Source of the DNA: Aquimarina litoralis
GTDB lineage: Bacteria > Bacteroidota > Bacteroidia > Flavobacteriales > Flavobacteriaceae
NCBI RefSeq assembly: GCF_019295435.1
Contig: NZ_WEKL01000054.1
Location: 1-60,270, forward strand
Direction of reading: 5' to 3'
DNA: 60,270 nt
In this document: positions 9,721 through 16,739 of the stretch, in pieces
Layout of the letters: the number at the start of each line of letters is the position of its first letter
Position numbering within the stretch: the first letter of the stretch is position 1
Notes under the pieces: model-generated
Seen by the model: the letters and a program-made list of their open reading frames with translations, nothing else
The model's database searches: none
Told to the model about the DNA's origin: nothing
Position numbers and translations under genes: made by a program

Positions 9721-9864
9721 TTACGACACTTACTTTACGTATTCTTTATTGTAGTAAGGTGAAAAACAATAAGAGACTGTTGCGCGCTCTATCCAACTGA
9801 GCTACCTGCCTAAGACAGAGTGGGACTCGAACCCACGACCACGGCGTTATCAATGCGAAGTAAC
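9721..9864 (-). ncRNA. Array unit 2: permuted tRNA-Ile-like module
   Basis: GTTACTTCGCATT, then TTGATAA (an anticodon loop reading GAT), variable TGGTC, and T arm GTGGG-TTCGAGT-CCCAC (9836-9820). Acceptor strands TCTGTCT and AGGCAGG are separated by one T, so the stem is closed by a small loop. D arm TAGCTCAGTTGGATAGAGC follows. The outer stem is TTAC/GTAA and GCATT/AGTGT, compensating the GCACT/AGTGT of unit 6. No CCA is possible. A tRNA search would probably report only a pseudogene because the halves are swapped. Confidence 0.7.
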
Positions 9865-9870
9865 TCTTAT

Positions 9871-10104
9871 TTACGACACTTACTTTTAATATTTTTATGT
9901 TAAACAAGGCAAAAAGCAAAAAGAGAGATGCTCTTTGAAGAGCGCCGTTCTTATCCGCCGTAGGCGGACAGTGAACCGGTGATTCGAAATCTCAGAGAGA
10001 CGTACACATATACATGCATTTCACCTTGCTGGTTTTTAACCCAGCTTCGCTCACACAATCGCTTGTGCTACGCTACCTTAGGACCGTTATAGTTACGAAG
10101 TAAC
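9871..10104 (-). ncRNA. Array unit 1: rRNA-mimic RNA (23S H69-like)
   Basis: 234 nt. Bases 10097-10071 (minus strand) equal, from memory, 27 consecutive nt of bacterial 23S rRNA, about E. coli 1909-1935: the H69 loop GTAACTATAAC followed by GGTCCTAAGGTAGCG. Next, 10050-10028 reads GCGAAGCTGGGTTAAAAACC, close to 23S 2574-2591 around U2585 but closed into its own GCTGG/CCAGC hairpin. Then 10025-10014 is GGTGAAATGCAT, identical to the 16S 690-loop region of Bacteroidetes. A TTTCGAATC string lies further on. The unit ends in the core strand AAGTGTCGTAA. An rRNA gene itself is excluded by length. Confidence 0.65.
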
Positions 10105-10110
10105 TCTTTT

Positions 10111-10219
10111 TTACGGCACTTGTTTTTCAATTTTTTCTATGTTTCAATGAACTTATACCATTTCATATAAGAACTGGTATTATTTGAGAAGCTCACACCA
10201 TCCATGGATGTGAGCTTAC
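10111..10219 (-). ncRNA. rsr 3' UTR hairpins and first core strand (unit 0)
   Basis: Directly after the rsr stop, the minus strand forms GCTCACA/TGTGAGC (10215-10191, with inner ATGGATGG) and then ATACCA/TGGTAT (10180-10155). The first conserved 3' strand AAGTGCCGTAA follows (10121-10111). There is no matching GTTACTTCG before it, only AGAAGTAAG. This is either a variant first Y-type RNA or a 3' UTR that separates the mRNA from the array. Confidence 0.45.
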
Positions 10220-10224
10220 TTCTG

Positions 10225-11748
10225 TTATAAGGATTGCTCCTTAATATATTGGATTACTGAGTTTCCATTTTCTAAAGCATCTAGCACTTCAAAAACTTTA
10301 TCACTCCACCCACCAATTAGGTATACATCATTTTTTTCTACTTGTAATGGAGCACTATTGTATCCCATTAAGTCGAAGATGTACAATTTAGCATTTGGAA
10401 CTAATATTTTGTATGCTTTCCACTCAGTTTCAATATGTGTATCCGAATTGTAATGACCACTATTCCAAAGTTGACAATCCGTAAAGATCATCACCTTATC
10501 TACTTTGGTTCTGTTGTTATTCAAACTTTGAATTACTTTGTAACCATTTGTAGAATATCCAACTTCACCTTCAATTCTTTTTAGCTTCATCACATTGGAT
10601 AATACATTACCCTTTGGTAATACATATTGTTTCCAACGATCTCCGAAAAGACCGGTAATCACATTTTTACACTTGTTTTGCAATAACATACCTAGTACCA
10701 ATCCGATATCGTAAGCTTGTATCTTACTCTTTCTGGAAATAGGTTGCATCATCGATCCAGATACATCGCATGCTACTACCACTTTTGTATCTAGTTCAAA
10801 TCCTTTCATATTGATTACACTAATTTGGATCGCTTTTTCCAAAGCATCTAAAATGTATGATGTGTAAGAGGATTTTACAACACTTAATTCTTGGTACGCT
10901 GCCATGAATCTAAATGGTAATTGCTTTGATCGTTTTACATTACTTTCATTGGTAAGTGTAGTCACAATCTTGGCGATATGTGCATGACTCACATCTGCTT
11001 CAAGGATATTCCTTAAATTACGCATTAGTGCCATGTATCCAAGTTTGTTGCTATCGATTAGTTCTTCCCACTTTGCAGTGAAAGCTTTTTGCTTTTCGAT
11101 ATCGTTTGTAAACTTTTGCTGACCTAAAGTTGATAATTCAACCTCCCAAGTGTAAGGAACTTCTAAACTATCACTGATCACCTTATCAAAGATGGATTGT
11201 TGTATATCATCCTTTGGTTTAGGGTGTGTTAAAAAGATAGCATCTTTAAAAGTTACCTCAGTTTTTCTATTATATTTTGCAAATTGGTATGCATCAAATT
11301 TATTTAAAGCCATCACGATACCTTTTTGAATTTGCTTAGAAAGCTTGTTCAATTTTTTGGTTCCAGCTCTTTGATTGGATACTTGGTAGTATGCCAAAAG
11401 CTCTGTGATTTCATCTGCTCTTTGGATCACTCCATTTACAGTTTTGCGCACCAAATTATCACCACTATGAATCTTAGATAACTCTACTGCTAATACAATA
11501 GGGATAGATCTTAGATACATTTTTTGTCTTGCATACACTGCTAGTTGTGCCACAAAGTAAGGATCGTTTTTTTGAACAAGTTCAATAATCCTTTTCAATC
11601 GATCATTCGTAGCTTCATAATTGGTTTTTTCTAAAGTGGAATTAACAACAGCTGTGTACAATTCCATTTCAGGAGATAATCTAAATGCTTTTGCACCTTG
11701 ATAATTTCTCACCTCATTTTTTGATTTTGTAAATACATTAAATTTCAT
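10225..11748 (-). CDS. rsr: Ro60/Rsr-type TROVE and vWA-like RNA-binding protein
   Basis: 507 aa. The N-terminal two thirds is an alpha-helical HEAT-like TROVE ring (RNYQGAKAFRLSPEMELY at the start, repeated helices with YFVAQLAVYARQKMYLRS). The C-terminal third is vWA-like, with MIDAS motif DVSGSM near residue 330 and MIFTDCQLWNS near 425. Ro60 proteins bind Y RNAs on the outer ring surface and misfolded or damaged RNA ends in the central hole; bacterial Rsr works with PNPase and, in some species, is encoded with RtcB. It is preceded by a 180-base structured leader and the shared operator, and followed directly by the Y-RNA-like array on the same strand. Confidence 0.93.
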   Translation of the reverse strand: MKFNVFTKSKNEVRNYQGAKAFRLSPEMELYTAVVNSTLEKTNYEATNDRLKRIIELVQKNDPYFVAQLAVYARQKMYLRSIPIVLAVELSKIHSGDNLVRKTVNGVIQRADEITELLAYYQVSNQRAGTKKLNKLSKQIQKGIVMALNKFDAYQFAKYNRKTEVTFKDAIFLTHPKPKDDIQQSIFDKVISDSLEVPYTWEVELSTLGQQKFTNDIEKQKAFTAKWEELIDSNKLGYMALMRNLRNILEADVSHAHIAKIVTTLTNESNVKRSKQLPFRFMAAYQELSVVKSSYTSYILDALEKAIQISVINMKGFELDTKVVVACDVSGSMMQPISRKSKIQAYDIGLVLGMLLQNKCKNVITGLFGDRWKQYVLPKGNVLSNVMKLKRIEGEVGYSTNGYKVIQSLNNNRTKVDKVMIFTDCQLWNSGHYNSDTHIETEWKAYKILVPNAKLYIFDLMGYNSAPLQVEKNDVYLIGGWSDKVFEVLDALENGNSVIQYIKEQSL

Positions 11749-11795
11749 ACGTTTAAATTTTAATAATTATTTCGTAAATAGTTAATTATAAAATT

Positions 11796-11822
11796 GAGAA
11801 CGTATGTTACCACTTCGTTCTC
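11796..11822 (-). promoter_or_regulatory. Hairpin in the rsr 5' leader
   Basis: Stem GAGAACG/CGTTCTC with loop AAGTGGTAACATA, about 48 bases before the rsr ATG. A larger AT-rich pairing (ATTAAGAA with TTCTTAAT) precedes it in the leader. The loop contains AAGTGG and GTAAC strings loosely like the Ro60-type core, so autogenous binding of Rsr is conceivable but speculative. Confidence 0.4.
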
Positions 11823-11916
11823 TCATTAAGAATTTTAAACAAGTACTTTAAAAAGTAATTTTTAAATTTCTTAATGTTCGTTTCATCTTATTCACATTTT
11901 GTTATTAATTACAATG

Positions 11917-11952
11917 CAAATGTTTTATGTTACTACGCATTGTTTTTGCGTA
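11917..11952 (-). promoter_or_regulatory. rsr operator/promoter, copy 3 of 4
   Basis: Minus strand: TACGCA (11952-11947), 7 bases, TGCGTA (11939-11934), exactly 13 bases, TTTGC (11920-11916). The palindrome extends to TTACTACGCA/TGCGTAGTAA. It lies about 185 bases before the rsr start, implying a long 5' leader. A TAATTAATAA stretch follows the TTTG. Confidence 0.78.
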
Positions 11953-12094
11953 GTAAAAAATAAAATGATTTTTTTTATTTTTTTTGGTAAAAAAGATGCG
12001 TTTTGAATGTAATTGGAACCTCAATTGAGGATTAAAATATTTATTTGATCAGATAAATTTTAACCGTTCAAAATTTCTCGAAACTAATTGCTAA

Positions 12095-12121
12095 AGCCAG
12101 ATCACTCTGAGTGATCTGGCT
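12095..12121. terminator. Palindromic terminator after the sigma factor gene
   Basis: Perfect 12-bp inverted repeat AGCCAGATCACT/AGTGATCTGGCT with a 3-base loop. It lies between the stop of the sigma factor (12170, minus) and the rsr promoter, with only a short T run on each side. It probably separates the two units. Confidence 0.65.
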
Positions 12122-12169
12122 TTGGTGTTATAGTTATCTATAATTGTTATTCTTGGTAAAAATTGAAGT

Positions 12170-12745
12170 TTACGCAGGAATTCTAAGTTCTTGAAACATG
12201 GGATCTTGTTCGATCATTGTCAACAACTCTTTTTTTACATCAAACTTCTTTTTTCTGGTATATCCTGGAGTGTATCCTGTGATTTTAGAAATTTCCTTTA
12301 CCGATTTTCCTTCAAAATAAAGTAGCATTAAGCTTCTGTTACTTGTGCTTAGTTTTTGGAAATGTTTTCGGTATAAATGCTCACGCTCATCATTTTCGAT
12401 CGAATTCATAAGAGAGTCTGTTGTTTCTCTTTTTATATCGATCATAGTTTCATCAAAAATGATTTGATGTTTTTTACGTAGTCGCGTTCTCCAGGTATTT
12501 TTGCAGATACCATAGAAATAAGTACTTAACGGCACATGAATTTCGAAAGTTCCAGATTTTATTTTTTGATAGAGTACAACCATTGCGTCTTGAAAGATAT
12601 CTTCTACATCTTGTATGGTGCCACTATGTCGAAGAATATACCCTTGAATATAGTTAATGTTATCTCTGTAAAAAACATTTAGTATTTTTTGATCCCCATC
12701 TAAAATACCTTTGATAACCTTTTGATCTGTATTCCTTTTTCCCAT
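12170..12745 (-). CDS. ECF-type RNA polymerase sigma-70 factor
   Basis: With the ATG at 12745 the protein is 191 aa (MGKRNTDQKVIKGILDGD). An earlier start at 12820 would add 25 residues that do not look sigma-like. The region 2 signature is GTIQDVEDIFQDAMVVLYQKI. Region 4 has FEGKSVKEISKITGYTPGYTRKKKFDVKKEL, a helix-turn-helix for -35 recognition. No anti-sigma gene is adjacent. It is monocistronic, with a terminator after it, and ends only about 215 bases from the rsr operator, but nothing in the sequence links it to the RNA system. Confidence 0.85.
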   Translation of the reverse strand: MGKRNTDQKVIKGILDGDQKILNVFYRDNINYIQGYILRHSGTIQDVEDIFQDAMVVLYQKIKSGTFEIHVPLSTYFYGICKNTWRTRLRKKHQIIFDETMIDIKRETTDSLMNSIENDEREHLYRKHFQKLSTSNRSLMLLYFEGKSVKEISKITGYTPGYTRKKKFDVKKELLTMIEQDPMFQELRIPA

Positions 12746-12982
12746 TACTTTTTTGTTTAGACGCTTCGTTTTTTGATATGAATACTGTACAGTATGTATT
12801 TCCTTTTTTTGACAATACAAACTTAAATCTACTCGAGCTTAAGTCCTTACGGATTTCCGTAATCGCAGGGAATTTTTTGTTAAAAGTTGCATTTTAGCAT
12901 GTAAGCGTAAGGAAAATCAGGATAATAGAAATGCTTGATAAGAATATTTTGTCTATTTTGATTTGATACAACTTCTTTTCGT

Positions 12983-13268
12983 TTTTTCATTGCCAACACT
13001 TCGACAAGCTCAGTGTGACAAAACAAAAAAGCCTAGGCTTACTAAAAACTTGTTTAAATTTTTTGTTCTATTCCTAAATTTTAGAAACTCGCTATGCTCA
13101 AACAGTCTAAAATTTCACGGAATCTTCACTTCAAATTTCACAACAATTTTTCGATATGCCGGTTGCCATTACTGATTTATATTTTAGTATCAGTACTTGA
13201 ATTGATGGTCTTATTTTTTTGGTTGAAAAACATCTCCCTAAATCCCTCTTCGAAGAGGGACTTTTTTA
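12983..13268. repeat. Intergenic repeat, copy 1
   Basis: About 285 bases, closely matching 14142-14406. Internal features: CTAGGCTTA near the start, AAATTTTAG/CTAAAATTT inverted repeat around AACTCGCTATGCTCAAACAG, then a CCCTCTTCGAAGAGGG hairpin followed by ACTTTTTT. This copy also contains ACTTCGACAAGCTCAGTG, whose reverse complement, with one change, occurs near 14430. No coding potential. It is a non-autonomous repeat or terminator-like element. Confidence 0.7.
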
Positions 13269-13321
13269 CAATAAAATTTAGATAGTAAAGATTAGTAGAT
13301 GAGTTGATAAAATTATTGTTC

Positions 13322-13987
13322 CTATAGCAATCCCAGATCTTTTACAATCGCGACTAAATGTGTAGTGTTTTTAGCCTTAAAGTCATCAAAAAGTTTGCTT
13401 AACTTTTTATCAATCGTACTTTCGCTATTTGGTGTGATTTTTAGCTTTTTTAGTTTTTGTACGATCTCCTTTTTCGTAAGTCCTTGCGACAGTTCTTCTA
13501 ATAACATGATATCGAAATCGTCTAGGTTGACGATGTTATCAGTACTGGCTTCGGTAACTTCTGGAGGCAAAACAGTATCTCCACGAAATACACCTTGTAC
13601 ACAGTTTACTAATTCTTTTACTGCGTGTTGCCCTTTGCATACATAGCCGTTGATATCTAGTTTTTGGAATAACATATTTATTTTATCTGGTCTGCTTTCT
13701 TGCGAGTATACGATTACCTTAATATTGGGCTGTATTTTTCGAATGTCTTGAACGAGTTCGATTCCAGAAGTTCTGATTTGTACTTTGTGATCTTCTTTAA
13801 ATGATAGATCGGTAATCAGTAATTCAAAGGGTTCGTTATCCTGAAATGCCTTTCTAAATTTGAGATATGCATCGTCGCAATACTTAGATTCGTGAATATT
13901 TTGAATCCCTAATCCTTCTTCAATTACTTTTATAATACCTTGATTGGCGATTTCATAATCTTCTGCTACCAATACTTTCGTAAACAT
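13322..13987 (-). CDS. NarL-like response regulator
   Basis: 221 aa. Receiver domain in residues 1-130: acidic pair in VLVAEDYEIANQG, phospho-acceptor Asp in LLITDLSF, Ser in VIVYSQES, and a Lys in YVCKGQ. The C-terminal 70 residues (LLEELSQGLTKKEIVQKL ... ESTIDKKLSKLFDDF) form a LuxR-like HTH. It is the likely partner of the TPR histidine kinase upstream (14472-16454), separated from it by one copy of the intergenic repeat. The second copy lies just downstream. Confidence 0.85.
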   Translation of the reverse strand: MFTKVLVAEDYEIANQGIIKVIEEGLGIQNIHESKYCDDAYLKFRKAFQDNEPFELLITDLSFKEDHKVQIRTSGIELVQDIRKIQPNIKVIVYSQESRPDKINMLFQKLDINGYVCKGQHAVKELVNCVQGVFRGDTVLPPEVTEASTDNIVNLDDFDIMLLEELSQGLTKKEIVQKLKKLKITPNSESTIDKKLSKLFDDFKAKNTTHLVAIVKDLGLL

Positions 13988-14141
13988 CGTATACGCTTTA
14001 ATTCTATTTATGGATCAAAGATACTTGTTCCAAGAATAGGTTGATTACGCTTTTCCGTATTCTTTTGATTTTATTGAGAGAAAGGTCTTTTTATAGCCGT
14101 TTTTAATTTTATACTTACAGGATCTATGTTTTTTATTTTCT

Positions 14142-14406
14142 TTTTTTCATTGCCAAAAAAAGAAACAAAAAAGTCTAGGCTTACGAAAAATTGTTTAAAT
14201 TTTTTGTTCTGTTCCTAAATTTTAGAAACTCGCTACGCTCAAACAGTCTAAAATTTTACGGAATCTTCACTTCAAATTTTACAACAATTTTTCGATAGGC
14301 CGTTTATTATTTGGTAGATGTGTTTTTATTATAGTATGCGAATTGACGGTTTTGTTTTTTTGGTTGAAAAACATCTCCCTAAATCCCTCTTCAAAGAGGG
14401 ACTTTT
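14142..14406. repeat. Intergenic repeat, copy 2 (MITE-like foldback)
   Basis: Direct repeat of 12983-13268. In this copy the core 14174-14301 can form a long foldback: CGAAAAATTGTT near its left end pairs with AACAATTTTTCG near its right, flanked by AGGC/GGCC, and inner AAATTTTAG/CTAAAATTT. It ends with CCCTCTTCAAAGAGGG and ACTTTT. It lies between the kinase and response-regulator genes. Confidence 0.7.
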
Positions 14407-14471
14407 AATCAAAACCTATTCTTGATTGTTCTGTTGAGCTTGTCGAAGTACTCAAATAGATGATGTTGATA

Positions 14472-16454
14472 TTACACAGGAATTTTGATCTCAGCTTTGA
14501 AACCTTTGTCTTTTGCAGAATCAAACGTAATGTTTCCTTGGATGGCTTGAACACGTTTTTCAGTGTTGCGCAGTCCATTTTTAGATTTGATATCTTCTTG
14601 TTCGATACCCACACCATTATCAGAATATTTGATCAAGAGTTTTTTCTTTTCATTTTTGAAAACAATAGCTACCAAATCTGCTTGACTGTGCTTTTGCATA
14701 TTGGTCATCAATTCTTGTAATACTCTATAGATGGTGATTTTTAGGTTTTTATCTACATCATTCCAACTAATCTTATCAATACCTCTCAAAATCAGTTTGC
14801 TATGATTTTCGGTATAGTTGGTGAGCATATCCGTAAGTTCTTCGGTATAGGTTTCATCGACTTCGAACTCACTATTTTCTCTGGAAATATCTCTAGCTTT
14901 ATTATAGGCAGTATTTAGTTTTTTGGTGATCTGCGGATCGTGAGGATCGTTTTGATATTGCATCATTACCTGAAAAATATCATTCCCTAACTCATCGTGT
15001 AAGCGTTTAGAAATACGGGTTTCGGTTTCATAGGCTGCCTGAAACTCTACAATTTTATTTTGCTGTGCGAGATATCGGGTACGCTGACGCGAAAAGTAGA
15101 TAATAAACGCAATAAAGGTAACGAGTAGGAGCATCCCAAGTAGGTAGATGGTATTTTGATTTTGTACTTCCTCGATTTCTTTATTTTTCTGTTCATTTTC
15201 TTTTTGAAGGTTATCACTTTCGAATCGAATACGGGCGAATTTATCTCTAAACAGATTATCTCGTTTCGTTAAACTATCACTTAGTTTGATATATTTCATG
15301 GCATACTGTCTGCCTTCTTCTGGAGGAGATACCTGAGCTAAAAGATCATAAGCTTGGAGGAGTTCTGTGTTGTCCTTAATACTAGTAGCCCATTGTATTG
15401 CTTTTTTAGCAAACTCTTTTGATAATTCCAGATTACCTTTAAATCTGTAATATTCCGCTAAATGGAAAGAATTGGTAGAGAGACCATCTACATCATTAAT
15501 ACTATCTCTTATTTGATATGCTTTATTCAATAAATAGAAAACACTGTCATTACCTTTATTACTAAGAAATTTTGTATACCCCAGATTATCAATATAACGA
15601 GCATATCTTTTAGGTTTAGTAGATAAGAACCGTTTGTAAGATAGTGCTTTGTCGAAATATTCAATAGCCTTATCATATTTTTTTTTCGATTTATAAACTG
15701 TTCCGATGTTATGATGAGATATAGCCCTATATAAGGTGTCTTTCGAAGTGTTATTAGCATATTTCATTGCCTTTAGATAGTAATTAATGGCATCATTATA
15801 TCTTCCTGATGCCTTAGAAATAAGGCCTAAGTTGTTATAGGATAAAGGTATATAGGTTACATCCTTAGATAATTCAAATTTTTTAATAGCATTAATTGTT
15901 TGAGCTTCACTTTCACTGTAGTCTTGTACCTTTCTAGATAACTTAGCAAGATCTAATAATGTGCGCCCATGATCAAATGCATAACTGGAAGGATCAATAT
16001 TGTTATTTTTATCAAGTTTATTGTAAATCTTGGATGCCTTGTAAAAATATTTGTAAGCACTGTCTAATTTTTTATTTCTATATGGAATAGCTTTATAGCC
16101 ATATGATCGAGCCATTCCAATGGAATCTTTTAAAAAGACCGATAGTTTTAAAGCTCTTTCGTTTACATGTTTTAATTGTTCATAATTGTTAAGATAATAA
16201 TATGATTTAGCTATTTCTAATAGCATATTTACCTTAATAGAAGAATCATCAATTTTATCAACATTATTTAAGGCATTTGATAAATTTAAAGCTCTTTCTC
16301 CTTTAGATAATTCTTTTTTATTAGAGTTTTCAATTAGATTATATATCAGTTGAGAACTAGTTTCCTCATTCTGTAATTTATTGTTACTGGTATTACAACT
16401 TATGAAAATAAATAAAAGACATATTCTTAAAATCTTTCGATTTAAAAGTTTCAT
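14472..16454 (-). CDS. TPR-containing sensor histidine kinase (NarL-type partner)
   Basis: 660 aa. Lipoprotein-like start (LLFIFISCNTSN), a periplasmic array of about seven TPRs (for example GRYNDAINYYLKAMKYANN and KKYDKAIEYFDKALSYK), a transmembrane helix IYLLGMLLLVTFIAFIIYF near 435, a HisKA_3-type box KRLHDELGNDIFQVM with phospho-accepting His, and a HATPase domain ending in GLRNTEKRVQAIQG. It pairs with the NarL-like regulator downstream. The input signal is not evident. Confidence 0.87.
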   Translation of the reverse strand: MKLLNRKILRICLLFIFISCNTSNNKLQNEETSSQLIYNLIENSNKKELSKGERALNLSNALNNVDKIDDSSIKVNMLLEIAKSYYYLNNYEQLKHVNERALKLSVFLKDSIGMARSYGYKAIPYRNKKLDSAYKYFYKASKIYNKLDKNNNIDPSSYAFDHGRTLLDLAKLSRKVQDYSESEAQTINAIKKFELSKDVTYIPLSYNNLGLISKASGRYNDAINYYLKAMKYANNTSKDTLYRAISHHNIGTVYKSKKKYDKAIEYFDKALSYKRFLSTKPKRYARYIDNLGYTKFLSNKGNDSVFYLLNKAYQIRDSINDVDGLSTNSFHLAEYYRFKGNLELSKEFAKKAIQWATSIKDNTELLQAYDLLAQVSPPEEGRQYAMKYIKLSDSLTKRDNLFRDKFARIRFESDNLQKENEQKNKEIEEVQNQNTIYLLGMLLLVTFIAFIIYFSRQRTRYLAQQNKIVEFQAAYETETRISKRLHDELGNDIFQVMMQYQNDPHDPQITKKLNTAYNKARDISRENSEFEVDETYTEELTDMLTNYTENHSKLILRGIDKISWNDVDKNLKITIYRVLQELMTNMQKHSQADLVAIVFKNEKKKLLIKYSDNGVGIEQEDIKSKNGLRNTEKRVQAIQGNITFDSAKDKGFKAEIKIPV

Positions 16455-16503
16455 ACTTAAAATTAATTAAGTATCTAAATTAAAAATTATCTTTTAGAAG
16501 AGT

Positions 16504-16537
16504 AAAAAAAGGAGAACCTATTTAAAAAAGATTCTCC
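16504..16537 (-). terminator. Terminator after the 52-aa lipoprotein gene
   Basis: On the minus strand AGGAGAA/TTCTCCT closes a loop of about 20 bases and is followed by TTTTTTT. It ends the unit that contains the small lipoprotein. Confidence 0.7.
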
Positions 16538-16556
16538 TGTTGGTAATTTTATTGTT

Positions 16557-16715
16557 TTATCTCGCACCTACTTCTTCTTCATCTTCTTCCTCAGGCGCAA
16601 GACTAGTAGTCTCTACTTCTTCGACTCCGATTTCATCCTGAATGGTTGGAGGCTCGCAAGAGACAAGGTTAACACCTAATAATATAGCTAATAGTAAAAA
16701 TCTTAAAGTTTTCAT
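16557..16715 (-). CDS. Small acidic lipoprotein, 52 aa
   Basis: ATG at 16715, stop at 16557. The N-terminus MKTLRFLLLAILLGVNLVSC is a lipoprotein signal with lipobox Cys at residue 20. The mature part is short and acidic, ending LAPEEEDEEEVGAR. It lies upstream of the TPR kinase on the same strand, with a terminator between. Such tiny lipoproteins are common in Bacteroidetes; no function can be assigned. Confidence 0.6.
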   Translation of the reverse strand: MKTLRFLLLAILLGVNLVSCEPPTIQDEIGVEEVETTSLAPEEEDEEEVGAR

Positions 16716-16739
16716 GTTGTTAGTTGTATAATGATTGAT

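Larger units (their letters stand above)
8857..10121 (-). repeat. Array of eight Ro60/Y-RNA-type core repeats
   Basis: A core of about 26 bases recurs at 10096-10121, 9856-9881, 9706-9731, 9548-9573, 9383-9407, 9239-9264, 9023-9047 and 8930-8956. Plus-strand consensus is CGAAGTAA, 6-8 variable bases, then TACGRCACT. On the minus strand this is AGTGYCGTA...TTACTTCG: the 3' strand of one RNA directly followed by the 5' strand of the next. Intervals of 70-215 bases carry different tRNA-like or rRNA-like modules, so this is not CRISPR. Most intervals also hold a conserved TTTTTGCCTT-type pyrimidine tract before the 3' strand. Confidence 0.8.

Noticed and set aside
8890-9860. Ordinary tRNA genes (T arms with TTCGANT and D arms are present)
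   Set aside because: Halves are in reversed order, acceptor stems are joined by short loops, no CCA end is possible, and every unit is embedded in the same core repeat.
10071-10097. Remnant of a real 23S rRNA gene
   Set aside because: Only 27 bases match continuously, neighbouring strings come from other rRNA regions in non-native order, and the unit is closed by the array core.
8930-10121. CRISPR array
   Set aside because: The repeats are diverged with variable centres, spacing ranges from 70 to 215 bases, intervals hold tRNA- or rRNA-like structures, and no cas genes are nearby.
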